Part shown: piece by piece, positions 42,514 through 51,747 of the stretch
Position numbering within the stretch: position 1 is the stretch's first letter
How the letters are laid out: each line of letters starts with the position of its first letter
DNA from: RGIG3528 sp045629005
Lineage (GTDB): Bacteria > Bacillota > Clostridia > Lachnospirales > Lachnospiraceae
Assembly: GCA_045629005.1 (NCBI GenBank)
Contig: JAZQQJ010000082.1
Coordinates: 1 to 64,000, forward strand
Direction: 5' to 3'
DNA length: 64,000 nucleotides
Translations under genes and position numbers: made by a program
The notes under the pieces: generated by a model
The model's database searches: none
What the model was told of the DNA's origin: nothing
What the model saw: the letters and a program-made list of their open reading frames with translations, nothing else

Positions 42514-44340
42514 ATGAAATTAAATAATGCGCAGTTAACTGCGGTTGACGTTTTCAACGGTCCGGCGATGATTCTCGCTGGGCCGGGAAGCGGCAAAACT
42601 GCGGTAATTACGGCAAGAACGGCAAGGCTTTTGGAACGGGGTGTGAGGCCTGAAAACCTTCTTGTGGTTACATTTACAAAGGCTGCTGCAGAAGAGATGG
42701 AGCGTCGTTTCCGGAATCTTTCAAAAGACGGCAGCGGGATGGTGACATTCGGCACCTTCCATTCAATTTTCTTTAAAATCTTAAGATTCGCATACAATCT
42801 TAACTCATCCAACATCCTAAAAACAAATGAATCGACGGGCATTCTTCTGTCTTTGTGTGAAACATATCATGTTGATGTGGGGAATGAAGGCGAAACGTTG
42901 TCGGAAATTCGTTCTGAAATAAGCAAGGTAAAAATGCTTGGTACAGGCATTGACGGATACTTTGCAACATCGTGTGAGCCTGACGTGTTCAGGTCTGTTT
43001 TCTGTGCTTATGAAAAGGAACTCAGAAGACGCAGACTGTATGATTTTGAGGATATGCTGACGGAAACGTACAGGCTTCTTTCCGCACGCCCGGACATTCT
43101 TTCCCAATGGCAGGAAAAATATCAATACATAATGATTGACGAGTTTCAGGACATTAACAGAGCCCAATATGAGACAATGAAACTCTTGGCATCACCAAAG
43201 AACAATCTTTTTGTTGTTGGAGACGATGATCAGTCAATATATGGCTTTAGGGGTTCGGACCCTGCGCTTATGCAGGAGTTTATGAAGGATTTTTCCAATG
43301 CAGTCTTGATTAAGCTGAATGTGAATCATCGCTCGGGGCGGGATATAGTTAATGCCGCGGGAAAGGTTATTTCTCAAAACAAAACACGTTTCAAAAAGGA
43401 TATTGAAGCGTTCAGGACCGATGCCATGCCCGTGGAAGTAAAATGTTTCACCGACTCGAGAGAGGAGTCAAGGTATATTGCCGACTGTGTGATGGAGATG
43501 CACGGGCGTGGGGTGCCGTTCAGAGAGATGGCGGTTCTGTCAAGAACTGCGGGAGGGCTGCATTCCGTTGTGAGTGCCCTCACCGAAAAGAACCTGCCGT
43601 TTTGCGTAAAAGAAAAAATACCGAGTCTGTATCAGCACTTTGTGGCAAAGGACATAATAAGTTATATAAGGCTTTCATGCGGATGCCGTGACAGGGCAGT
43701 ATTTATGCGCATTGCAAACAGGCCAAACAGATTTCTTTCCGGAAATCTGTTGATTGAGGAAGAAGTGGATATTAACCTGCTTAAGAAAAGACTTCTGAAA
43801 CAGAGGCATATGACAGAACGGCTGGAAAGACTGGAGTATGATTTAAAGTTTATTGCACGCGGAACGCCAAAGTCTGCAATTACATATATACGAAGGGCTG
43901 TAGGATATGATGACTTCCTGCGTGAATATGGTCATGACCGCGGAGTACATGTTAAAGATTATTATGAGATTCTGGACAGGCTTGAAGAAGATGCTAAAAG
44001 CTTTAAGACTCATGAAGAGTGGTTTGAGCACATCAGGAAGGTTGAGCAGAGACTGAAAGAAACAGCAAAGGAACAAAAAAGAAGCACGCGTGATGAGATT
44101 ATGCTCTCAACAATGCATGCTTCCAAAGGTCTTGAATATCAGGTTGTATTTATTCTTGATGCCAATGAAGGCATTATTCCATATAAAAAAGCAGTTTCCG
44201 ACGAATCCGTCGAGGAAGAACGGCGGCTTTTTTATGTTGCGATGACACGAGCGAAGAGCAGACTTTTTATTTTGTACTGCGATTTCGTTCTTGGGAAAAA
44301 GGGGATGGAGTCACGCTTCTTAAGGCCGTTACTTCATTAG
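42514..44340 (+). CDS. UvrD/PcrA-type superfamily 1 DNA helicase
   Basis: A 608-residue 3'-5' helicase. Motif I LAGPGSGKTAV, motif Ia VVTFTKAAAEEM, motif II MIDEFQDINRAQ, GDDDQSIYGFRGSDP (motif III), MHASKGLEYQVVF (motif V) and LFYVAMTRAK (motif VI) are complete. It is some 100-130 residues shorter than PcrA and ends soon after motif VI, lacking the C-terminal RNA-polymerase-binding tail, so it is probably a Clostridial paralogue rather than PcrA itself. Coupled to gltX. Its last 12 bp overlap the convergent SulP gene. Confidence 0.9.
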   Translation: MKLNNAQLTAVDVFNGPAMILAGPGSGKTAVITARTARLLERGVRPENLLVVTFTKAAAEEMERRFRNLSKDGSGMVTFGTFHSIFFKILRFAYNLNSSNILKTNESTGILLSLCETYHVDVGNEGETLSEIRSEISKVKMLGTGIDGYFATSCEPDVFRSVFCAYEKELRRRRLYDFEDMLTETYRLLSARPDILSQWQEKYQYIMIDEFQDINRAQYETMKLLASPKNNLFVVGDDDQSIYGFRGSDPALMQEFMKDFSNAVLIKLNVNHRSGRDIVNAAGKVISQNKTRFKKDIEAFRTDAMPVEVKCFTDSREESRYIADCVMEMHGRGVPFREMAVLSRTAGGLHSVVSALTEKNLPFCVKEKIPSLYQHFVAKDIISYIRLSCGCRDRAVFMRIANRPNRFLSGNLLIEEEVDINLLKKRLLKQRHMTERLERLEYDLKFIARGTPKSAITYIRRAVGYDDFLREYGHDRGVHVKDYYEILDRLEEDAKSFKTHEEWFEHIRKVEQRLKETAKEQKRSTRDEIMLSTMHASKGLEYQVVFILDANEGIIPYKKAVSDESVEEERRLFYVAMTRAKSRLFILYCDFVLGKKGMESRFLRPLLH

Positions 44341-45975
44341 TCCTTCAACATAATCAAGGGCTTCAATAATGTTGCTCTTGAAATTGTCTTTCCCGATATA
44401 GTCAACAAAACCATCCTTTTCCATTGCTTTCATGGGCTGTTCGTTAACGTGTGAGAAAACAAGAAGAATTCCGCGCTTCTTTATTCGCGCTGCGAGTGTC
44501 CTGAGACTTTTAAGGGCTGTGGCATCAACGGCTGTAACGGCACGCATTCTTATGATGATGCATCTTGTTCCTGTTCCTCTGTGTATTTTTACAAGCTTTT
44601 CAACGGCGGCAAAGAAAAGAGGTCCTGTAATTTCGTAAACCTTGATTGTGTGAGGCAGCTGTTTCATCTTTTCTGCTTCACCGGGTGTAACATCGGGGTC
44701 ATCTGTATATTTCCATGTAATGACGTCTGTTGCATCGGACATACGCTTCATGAAGAGAATGGCGGCCATAACAACGCCTACTTCGATTGCAACCACGAGG
44801 TCGAAGAATACTGTCAGAACAAAGGATGTGACAAGTACAAGTATGTCGCTCTTGGGTGCGGTTTTCAGAAGTCTTCCGAAGGACTTCCAATCTGCCATGT
44901 TTGCTGCTACAACGAGAAGCACTGCGGCAAGCGTGGTCATTGGGATAAGTGCCGCAACGGGCATAAGCAGGAGAAGAACAAGTGTGAGGGTAATGCAGTG
45001 CACGATACCGGCTATTGGTGTACGTCCACCGTTACGAACGTTTGCGGCCGTTCTTGCAATTGCTCCTGTAGCCGGAATTCCTCCGAAAAGACCTGAGAAG
45101 ATGTTGCCGAGGCCCTGTCCGATGAGTTCTGCATTGGACTTATGCTTATCGCCTACCATTCCGTCGGATACGACTGCAGAAAGAAGCGATTCGATGGCTG
45201 CAAGGATTGCTATTGTGAAAGCGGGAGAAATGAGTTCTTTGACCATTTCAAATGTCACATTCGGAATTTGAGGTGTAGGGAACTTCGAAGAGAGTTCGCC
45301 ATAAACACTTCCAATTGTGTTGATTGGGAGATTTGCAAAGAGAGAAATGAGTGTTGTTACTACAATGGCAATGAGAGAACCGGGAATTTTATCGGTTATC
45401 TTGGGCCAGACAAGCATAATCAATACTGCAAGAGCTCCCAGCGCAAGTGCTACCCAGTTGGTAGTGTCTATTGTTTTTACATAAGCAATGATTTTTGGAA
45501 GAAACTCTGAGGGCACGGCTTCCATGGAAAGACCGAAGAAGTCTTTAAGCTGGCCGACAAAGAGTGTTACTGCTATGCCGCATGTAAAACCGCATGTAAT
45601 TGTGTAGGGGATAAATTTGATAAGTGAGCCGAATTTGAATATGCCGAACAGCACGAGAATGATGCCGGCCATTATTGTGGCCACCGTGAGTCCGCTCATA
45701 CCGTACTGCTGAACGATGCCATAGATGATGACAACGAAGGCAGCGGTGGGACCACCTATCTGTACGCTGCTTCCGCCGAATACGGCGATGAAGAGACCTG
45801 CGATTATTGCTGTATATAAGCCCTGCTCCGGGCCGACTCCTGAGGCAATTGCAAGAGCAATTGAAAGGGGGAGTGCGATTATTGCAACGATAATTCCGGA
45901 AATGATATCCTTTACAAGCTGCTTTCCGGTGTAACCTTTCAGTGAATCAAATAACTTCGGACGAAGTTCGTTCAT
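44329..45975 (-). CDS. SulP family anion transporter with STAS domain
   Basis: A 548-residue membrane protein of the SLC26/SulP family: about ten to fourteen membrane spans (residues about 20-420), with ALPLSIALAIASGVGPEQGLYTA and GGSSVQIGGPTAAFVV (family motif region) near the start. A cytoplasmic STAS domain follows from about residue 435 (TGPLFFAAVEKLVKIH, MRAVTAVDATALKSL). Likely imports sulfate or bicarbonate, or exchanges anions. Monocistronic on the minus strand with a clear promoter; its 3' end overlaps the helicase gene tail to tail, with no terminator between them seen. Confidence 0.92.
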   Translation of the reverse strand: MNELRPKLFDSLKGYTGKQLVKDIISGIIVAIIALPLSIALAIASGVGPEQGLYTAIIAGLFIAVFGGSSVQIGGPTAAFVVIIYGIVQQYGMSGLTVATIMAGIILVLFGIFKFGSLIKFIPYTITCGFTCGIAVTLFVGQLKDFFGLSMEAVPSEFLPKIIAYVKTIDTTNWVALALGALAVLIMLVWPKITDKIPGSLIAIVVTTLISLFANLPINTIGSVYGELSSKFPTPQIPNVTFEMVKELISPAFTIAILAAIESLLSAVVSDGMVGDKHKSNAELIGQGLGNIFSGLFGGIPATGAIARTAANVRNGGRTPIAGIVHCITLTLVLLLLMPVAALIPMTTLAAVLLVVAANMADWKSFGRLLKTAPKSDILVLVTSFVLTVFFDLVVAIEVGVVMAAILFMKRMSDATDVITWKYTDDPDVTPGEAEKMKQLPHTIKVYEITGPLFFAAVEKLVKIHRGTGTRCIIIRMRAVTAVDATALKSLRTLAARIKKRGILLVFSHVNEQPMKAMEKDGFVDYIGKDNFKSNIIEALDYVEGLMK

Positions 45976-46021
45976 GATAATTCTCCTTGGATTTATTCAT
46001 AATTCTAAACAAAACTTGCGT

Positions 46022-46050
46022 ATAATACACCCAATTCCATTATTTGTAAA
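46022..46050 (-). promoter_or_regulatory. Promoter for the SulP gene
   Basis: On the minus strand TTTACA (46050-46045), 17-bp spacer, TATTAT (46027-46022), 47 bp before the ATG. Confidence 0.7.
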
Positions 46051-46119
46051 GAGATGTAAACACGAAGGAAAGAACAATGAACTGAGGCGAATGCTGTGTT
46101 TTACAATATGCGTTTACGT

Positions 46120-46148
46120 TTGCATTTTGGATTGGTTTGTGCTATATA
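46120..46148 (+). promoter_or_regulatory. Promoter for the ABC exporter
   Basis: TTGCAT at 46120-46125, 17-bp spacer, TATATA at 46143-46148. Only 24 bp separate it from the ATG, which has CAGGGGG as ribosome site. Confidence 0.6.
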
Positions 46149-46172
46149 ACAAACAGTTTCAGGGGGTAGAAT

Positions 46173-47891
46173 ATGTTTAAAAGATTTATAGAATACTATA
46201 AGCCGCACAAGCTTATGTTTGCTGCGGATATGCTGGCCTCTCTTTTGATTTCGCTCATAGGAATGGTTTATCCTGTAGTTACCCGAAAGATGCTTAACGA
46301 GTACATTCCGAACAAAATGTACAAGTACATTGTTATTGCCGGCATTATCGTTCTTGCACTTTACACTGCAAGATTATTCTTAAGGTACTTTGTCCAGTAC
46401 TACGGACATATGATTGGTACTGCCATGCAGGCAAAGATGCGTACGGACCTCTTCGAGCATTTGGAAAAACTGCCGTTTTCCTTCTACGATGAGAACGAAA
46501 CCGGTCGCATTATGTCCAGGATGACAAATGACCTTTTTGAAGTTGTTGAGCTTGCACACCACGGCCCGGAGAATATTATCATCTGCTCTGTAATGATTAT
46601 TCTTTCGTTCGCTTATCTTTTCAGCATTGATGCGTGGCTTACGCTTATTATCTTCGCGTGTGTGCCGGTTCTTGTTGTTGTTTCCGCGATTTCAAGAAAG
46701 AACATGCGCAAGGCGTTTGATGAACGCCGTGTGAGCAATGCAACAATTAATGCAGCAATCGAGAGCAGCATTTCCGGCATTCGTGTAACAAAGGCTTATA
46801 CGAATTCTCAGAAGGAGCTTGAAAAGTTCTCGGTCGGCAATGACCAGTTCGTCGAGGCTTCAAAGCATGCATATTCTGCAATGGGTATGTTCCATTCTTC
46901 CACAAGTTATGTGACCGATATTTTCAATGTTATTATCCTCATTGCGGGTGGTATTTTCCTCTATAACGGTCGTATTTCCTTCGGTGATTATTCAACGTTC
47001 ATCGTTTCCGTAAACCTTTTCATTTCTCCTGTTACAACACTTATCCAGTTTATGGAGCAGTGGCAGAACGGCGTCAGCGGTTTCAAACGTTTCCTTGAAA
47101 TCATGGATGTTGAGCCGGAGCAGGATGCTGAGGGCGCTGTCGAGCTCATAGATGTTAAGGGAGAAATTGAATTTAAGAACGTAAACTTCTCCTATGATAC
47201 GACAGAGGAAGTACTTAAGGATGTTAACCTTAAGCTTGAAAAGGGAAGGAAGCTTGCGCTTGTAGGGTCCTCGGGTGGCGGCAAGACGACCATCTGCCAT
47301 CTTATCCCGAATTTCTATAAGCTTAATGATAATGACGGGTCTATTCTTATAGACGGCAAAGATATTCGCACACTTACAATGGATTCTGTCAGAAAGAACA
47401 TCGGTATTGTCCAGCAGGACGTATTCCTTTTCTCCGGAACGATTCGTGATAACATTCGTTACGGAAGGCTTGACGCGACAGATGAAGAAATAATCGAGGC
47501 TGCAAAGAAAGCTAATATTCATGATTATGTCATGGCTATGGAAAAAGGCTATGATACCGAAATAGGTGAGCGGGGCGTAAAGCTTTCCGGAGGACAGAAG
47601 CAAAGGCTTTCCATCGCACGTGTGTTCCTTAAGGATCCCGCAATTCTTATCCTTGATGAGGCCACAAGTGCATTGGACAACACTACGGAGGTACTTATCC
47701 AGCAGGCTCTTGATGAGCTTTGCAAGGGCAGGACAACAATTGTCGTTGCACACAGACTTTCTACTATACGTAATGCAGATGAGATTGCCGTTATTATGGA
47801 AGGACAGGTTAAGGAGCGAGGTACTCACGAGGAGCTCATTGCACAGGGCGGAACGTATAAAGAGCTTTACAGCCTGCAGTTCAGGGAATAA
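46173..47891 (+). CDS. ABC exporter half-transporter (permease-ATPase fusion)
   Basis: A 572-residue MsbA/LmrA-type exporter subunit. Residues about 10-310 form six membrane helices, and the nucleotide-binding domain begins near residue 330: Walker A GSSGGGKTT, Q-loop VQQDVFLFSG, signature KLSGGQKQRLS, Walker B ILILDEATSALD and H-loop VVAHRLST. Works as a homodimer, since no partner half-transporter is adjacent. Substrate unknown (drug, lipid or peptide). Single gene, bounded by its own promoter and a downstream palindrome. Confidence 0.92.
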   Translation: MFKRFIEYYKPHKLMFAADMLASLLISLIGMVYPVVTRKMLNEYIPNKMYKYIVIAGIIVLALYTARLFLRYFVQYYGHMIGTAMQAKMRTDLFEHLEKLPFSFYDENETGRIMSRMTNDLFEVVELAHHGPENIIICSVMIILSFAYLFSIDAWLTLIIFACVPVLVVVSAISRKNMRKAFDERRVSNATINAAIESSISGIRVTKAYTNSQKELEKFSVGNDQFVEASKHAYSAMGMFHSSTSYVTDIFNVIILIAGGIFLYNGRISFGDYSTFIVSVNLFISPVTTLIQFMEQWQNGVSGFKRFLEIMDVEPEQDAEGAVELIDVKGEIEFKNVNFSYDTTEEVLKDVNLKLEKGRKLALVGSSGGGKTTICHLIPNFYKLNDNDGSILIDGKDIRTLTMDSVRKNIGIVQQDVFLFSGTIRDNIRYGRLDATDEEIIEAAKKANIHDYVMAMEKGYDTEIGERGVKLSGGQKQRLSIARVFLKDPAILILDEATSALDNTTEVLIQQALDELCKGRTTIVVAHRLSTIRNADEIAVIMEGQVKERGTHEELIAQGGTYKELYSLQFRE

Positions 47892-47958
47892 TCTCTTTCA
47901 ACGATGCGTAAGGAAACATCATTTTCCATTTTATACATGCCGATGTCTTTTTTGCTCA

Positions 47959-47987
47959 TTGTAAAAACATTATAAATGTAGTATAAA
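47959..47987 (+). promoter_or_regulatory. Putative promoter for the GH127 gene
   Basis: TTGTAA at 47959-47964, 17-bp spacer, TATAAA at 47982-47987, directly abutting the palindrome at 47988. Confidence 0.55.
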
Positions 47988-48032
47988 ACGGTAAGTATTT
48001 ACAAACGGTGTAAATGCTTACCGTTGATTTTT
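47988..48032. promoter_or_regulatory. Long palindrome with T-run: terminator and/or operator
   Basis: ACGGTAAGTATTTACA (47988-48003) pairs with TGTAAATGCTTACCGT (48009-48024) with a single G-T wobble, and six T follow. It can end the ABC exporter transcript. Each arm also resembles the operator TGTAAGCGCTTACA found before the KDPG aldolase gene, and the start of the palindrome touches the -10 box of the GH127 promoter, where an operator would be expected. Confidence 0.65.
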
Positions 48033-48054
48033 TACATTAAAAGGAGAATCGAAA

Positions 48055-50454
48055 ATGTCAAAAAAAAGGTTTATCGACAGCTTTGGGATAGCAGATGTTT
48101 CGCTTATCGATCCATATCTTACGAATGCACTTGGTCTTGAGGTTGAATATCTTACATCCTTTGATCCCGACAAGTGGCTCGCAGGCTTTAGAGAGACTGC
48201 GGGGCTTGATATGAAGGGAAAGACGCGTTATGCAGGCTGGGAATCATCACTTATCGGTGGCGCGGGCTTCGGGCACTATCTTGGTGCCGCTGCACAGGCT
48301 TATGTGAGTCCTGATGTTGAAAAAGCCGATAAACTGAAGCTTTATAAGGATATTACATATATTATAGATGAGCTTAAGGTGTGTCAGGAAAACTCCAAAG
48401 GAAAGCCCGGCTTCATTTTCTGCGCTATCATAATAGATAAGGATAATGTTGAAAAGCAGTTCGACAATGTTGAAATTGGAAAGACGCACATTATTACTGA
48501 GGCGTGGGTTCCGTGGTACACGGTACATAAACTTCTTCAGGGACTTATTGACGTATATAATTTCATGGAATACAAGCCTGCCCTTGAAGTTGCAAAGGGG
48601 CTTGGCAACTGGAGCTACGACCGTGCAATGGGATGGTCGGAAGAGCTTAACAGAAAGGTACTTGCTACGGAGTACGGCGGAATGAATGACTGCCTGTATG
48701 AGCTTTACGTTGCTTCCGGTGATGAGAAGTATGCCATTGCTGCACATAAATTCGACGAAGAGCCTCTTTTTGAAAAGGTGCTGGCAAAGGGCAGGAACGC
48801 ACTTACAAACCGTCATGCAAATACAACAATTCCGAAGTTTGTAGGAGCACTCAAGCGTTATTACTATGTTGATGGCAGGACTATCGATGGTAAGACGGTT
48901 GATGCTTCGAAATATCTTGATTATGCAAAGGTGTTTTTTGAGACCGTGCGTGACAAGCATACTTATATAACAGGCGGAAACAGTGAATGGGAGCACTTTG
49001 GCGAGGACGGCGTTCTGGATAAGGAGCGTACGAACTGTAATAACGAAACATGCAACATCTACAATATGCTTAAGCTCGCAAGGCTTTTGTTTATGGTTAC
49101 CGGTGACGTTCAGTATGCGGATTTTTATGAAAACGCATATATCAATTCCATTCTTTCATCCCAGAATCCGAAGACAGGAATGACTACATATTTCCAGCCT
49201 ATGGCAACGGGCTTCTTTAAGGTTTACGGCGAGCGCTACGACAAGTTCTGGTGCTGTGTCGGAACAGGCATGGAGAATTTCACCAAGCTTGGTGACAGTA
49301 TTTACTTCGAAAATGAAACAGGTATATATATTAATATGTACATTAGTTCTTCCGTGAAGAGCAAGAAGCTTGGACTTACGCTTTTGCAGGAATCGAATGT
49401 GCTTCAAGGCGGAAACAGCCTTTTTAAGATTCAGACGGCTGCCGGGCCGGTAAAGACAGAACTTCGTTTCAGAATCCCCGATTGGGCAGCCGGTGGGGTT
49501 GTTAAAATAAACGGCCGGGCTGTGGACGGCTCGAACGAAAACACCTCCGGAGCGAGATGCTTCATAAAAAATGGCTATGTGTGTGTAGAAAAAGAATTTA
49601 TAAACGGAGACGAGCTTACAGTTGATAATCCGATGACCATGAAAGCATATCCTCTTCCGGACGACGAGACATCCATCGGCTTCAAGTACGGTCCGCTTGT
49701 ACTCAGTGCGGGACTGGGCATTGAAGATATGGAGAAGTCCACAACAGGAATGAATGTTACGATTCCTCTTAAGAAGATTGTTGAGAGTGAATACGTTATC
49801 CTTCCGAAAGGAACGGAGCGCAAGGAACTTTGCCTGAATCCCATGTCGTTCTTTGAAAAAGAGGGCGAAGACGGATTCAGATTCAAAGGCACCGGGCTTG
49901 TGTTTACACCTCACTATGCACGTTATGAGGACAGGTATGGCATTTACTTCTACTTTGTAACACCTTCCGAGTACAAGATTATAAGCGAACGCCCGGATCA
50001 CAGTGAAGATATCATTATAGACACCGTTCAGCCGGGATACGGTCAGTATGAAAATGACGAGCTTCATGAGCTTGATGATCATGGCAGTGTAAGCGTCACA
50101 AATGACGGAACTTACAGATTTGCGAAGAAGGGTGGAAGCTTCGCCTATCATATGGCTGTTAAAAGGGAAGAGAAAAATTTCCTTTCCATGACGCTTCGTA
50201 AAGAAGATAACGGAAAAGGCCTGAAGATTTGCGTTGATGGGGAAGCATTGTTCGAAAATGTTCTTAATTATAATGATAAAAAGGATACATATGAGCTGAG
50301 ACTCGAAATCCCGGAGAAGATTGTGGCTAATGCTGTCAAAAAGCCTGCAAACGGAAAAGAATATTTTGTTGTGAAGGTTTCCTTTGAAGGCGTGGACAGC
50401 AGTGAGTCGGCAAGAGTGTGCGACTTCATTTATACATTGACAAGGAAAGAATGA
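48055..50454 (+). CDS. GH127 beta-L-arabinofuranosidase
   Basis: A 799-residue cytoplasmic glycoside hydrolase with no signal peptide, expected to release beta-L-arabinofuranose from arabino-oligosaccharides such as those of extensin. The zinc/cysteine site of the family is clear: E331 and C333 in NNETCN, then C400-C401 in FWCCVGTGMENF, where one cysteine is the nucleophile (E338/C340/C417/C418 in the bifidobacterial HypBA1, as I recall). The C-terminal third has the beta-sandwich domains usual in the family. Alone in its unit, under a promoter-palindrome; no arabinose transporter adjacent. Confidence 0.9.
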   Translation: MSKKRFIDSFGIADVSLIDPYLTNALGLEVEYLTSFDPDKWLAGFRETAGLDMKGKTRYAGWESSLIGGAGFGHYLGAAAQAYVSPDVEKADKLKLYKDITYIIDELKVCQENSKGKPGFIFCAIIIDKDNVEKQFDNVEIGKTHIITEAWVPWYTVHKLLQGLIDVYNFMEYKPALEVAKGLGNWSYDRAMGWSEELNRKVLATEYGGMNDCLYELYVASGDEKYAIAAHKFDEEPLFEKVLAKGRNALTNRHANTTIPKFVGALKRYYYVDGRTIDGKTVDASKYLDYAKVFFETVRDKHTYITGGNSEWEHFGEDGVLDKERTNCNNETCNIYNMLKLARLLFMVTGDVQYADFYENAYINSILSSQNPKTGMTTYFQPMATGFFKVYGERYDKFWCCVGTGMENFTKLGDSIYFENETGIYINMYISSSVKSKKLGLTLLQESNVLQGGNSLFKIQTAAGPVKTELRFRIPDWAAGGVVKINGRAVDGSNENTSGARCFIKNGYVCVEKEFINGDELTVDNPMTMKAYPLPDDETSIGFKYGPLVLSAGLGIEDMEKSTTGMNVTIPLKKIVESEYVILPKGTERKELCLNPMSFFEKEGEDGFRFKGTGLVFTPHYARYEDRYGIYFYFVTPSEYKIISERPDHSEDIIIDTVQPGYGQYENDELHELDDHGSVSVTNDGTYRFAKKGGSFAYHMAVKREEKNFLSMTLRKEDNGKGLKICVDGEALFENVLNYNDKKDTYELRLEIPEKIVANAVKKPANGKEYFVVKVSFEGVDSSESARVCDFIYTLTRKE

Positions 50455-50479
50455 AAACGTACAAAATTGCAAAATTTTC

Positions 50480-50508
50480 TTGACAAAGGAATATCCCGTG
50501 ACTATAAT
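50480..50508 (+). promoter_or_regulatory. Near-consensus promoter of the str operon
   Basis: TTGACA at 50480-50485, 17-bp spacer, TATAAT at 50503-50508: full consensus with optimal spacing, as expected of a ribosomal promoter. Confidence 0.9.
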
Positions 50509-50510
50509 AT

Positions 50511-50541
50511 CCCGTGCGTGTGCCATGCGCACGGGTTTTCT
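50511..50541 (+). terminator. Attenuator-like hairpin in the rpsL leader
   Basis: CCCGTGCG (50511-50518) and CGCACGGG (50528-50535) pair, followed by TTTTCT. It lies at the start of the transcript. A second hairpin, GCCC/GGGC, follows near 50545-50558. Suggests regulated read-through into rpsL. Confidence 0.55.
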
Positions 50542-50628
50542 CTGCCCATTTTTCGGGCGGAGCAGACAAATGATTTTTACGCAGGCAGCCACTTCCAAAC
50601 CAAATATAAACAGGAGGAAAGAAAATCA

Positions 50629-51048
50629 ATGCCTACATTTAACCAGTTAGTAAGAAAAGGCAGAGAGACACTTGTTCAGAAGTCTACAGCTCCGGCTCTG
50701 TTAAAGGGTTACAACTCCCTTAACAAGAAGGCTACTGAGACACAGTCTCCCCAGAAGCGTGGTGTATGTACAGCAGTTCGTACAGCTACACCTAAGAAGC
50801 CTAACTCAGCATTAAGAAAGATCGCCAGAGTTCGTCTTTCAAACGGAATCGAAGTTACAAGCTACATCCCCGGCGAAGGTCATAACCTTCAGGAGCATAG
50901 CGTTGTTCTTATCCGTGGCGGCAGAGTTAAGGACCTTCCCGGTACTCGTTACCACATCATCAGAGGTACACTTGATACAGCAGGTGTTGCCAAGAGACGT
51001 CAGGCTCGCTCCAAGTACGGCGCAAAGAGACCTAAAGACGCAAAATAA
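50629..51048 (+). CDS. rpsL: Small ribosomal subunit protein uS12
   Basis: Decoding-centre protein of the 30S subunit. The 139-residue sequence has TPKKPNSALRK and the PGEGHNLQEH loop, sites of streptomycin-resistance changes elsewhere, here with the usual residues. It carries the roughly 15-residue insertion (KGYNSLNKKATETQSP) near residue 25 that I associate with Lachnospiraceae S12. ATG 50629 follows AGGAGG; the frame is open further upstream through the leader, but that part is not S12. Confidence 0.97.
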   Translation: MPTFNQLVRKGRETLVQKSTAPALLKGYNSLNKKATETQSPQKRGVCTAVRTATPKKPNSALRKIARVRLSNGIEVTSYIPGEGHNLQEHSVVLIRGGRVKDLPGTRYHIIRGTLDTAGVAKRRQARSKYGAKRPKDAK

Positions 51049-51255
51049 ATTAACTTATCGGGTACTAACCTGATAATAATGTAACTAATTAGTTTTTACA
51101 TTACTCGTAAGGACGCAGGATTGGTTTTCGGTTCAAACTCCAATGTGGCTGTCGGTTTGAAGATAGAAAATACTCTAGCGCGAACACAGAGTGAATGTGA
51201 GTACCGTTGAATTAATTGGCCGCGAAAAGCGGTCGTTATTAAGGAGGGAAGCAAC

Positions 51256-51726
51256 GTGCCAAGAAAAGGACATAATCACACAAGAACCGTACTGGCAGAT
51301 CCGTTGTACAACAGCGTTGTAGTTACAAAGCTCGTTAACAATGTTATGCTTGACGGTAAGAAGGGCACTGCCCAGAAAATCGTTTATGGTGCATTCGACA
51401 TCGTCGCTGAAAAGAGCGGCAAGGAAGCACTTGAAGTATTCGACCAGGCTATGAACAATCTTATGCCTGTTCTCGAAGTTAAAGCACGCCGTATCGGTGG
51501 TGCTACATACCAGGTACCTATTGAAGTAAGACCTGAAAGAAGACAGGCTCTTGCACTTCGTTGGCTTACTCTCTTCTCACGTAAGCGCGGCGAGAAGACA
51601 ATGCAGGAAAAGCTTGCAGGCGAAATCCTCGATGCAGCTAACAACACAGGTAATGCAGTAAAGCGTAAAGAAGACATGCATAAGATGGCAGAGTCCAACA
51701 AGGCTTTCGCTCATTATCGCTGGTAG
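51256..51726 (+). CDS. rpsG: Small ribosomal subunit protein uS7
   Basis: Nucleates assembly of the 30S head. 156 residues, start GTG 51256 after AAGGAGGG; motifs MPRKGHNHTRTV at the start and the conserved ARRIGGATYQVPIEVRPERR loop (in part: GGATYQVPIEVRPERR). The 207-bp spacer after rpsL is longer than usual, contains no gene, and shows only a small GC stem (CCGC/GCGG near 51220-51232). Second str gene; fusA follows by 21 bp. Confidence 0.97.
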   Translation: MPRKGHNHTRTVLADPLYNSVVVTKLVNNVMLDGKKGTAQKIVYGAFDIVAEKSGKEALEVFDQAMNNLMPVLEVKARRIGGATYQVPIEVRPERRQALALRWLTLFSRKRGEKTMQEKLAGEILDAANNTGNAVKRKEDMHKMAESNKAFAHYRW

Positions 51727-51747
51727 TTCTATTAGGAGGAAAATACC

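Noticed and set aside
45974..46180. 68-residue plus-strand frame between the SulP and ABC genes
   Set aside because: Covers two divergent promoters and overlaps the ABC gene start; no start signal.
49156..50598. 480-residue minus-strand frame opposite the GH127 gene
   Set aside because: Antisense shadow of a gene with strong family motifs; no ribosome site or recognisable domain.
51049..51255. Possible RNA gene or small protein in the long rpsL-rpsG gap
   Set aside because: No cloverleaf, strong terminator or start signal seen; only a small GC stem.
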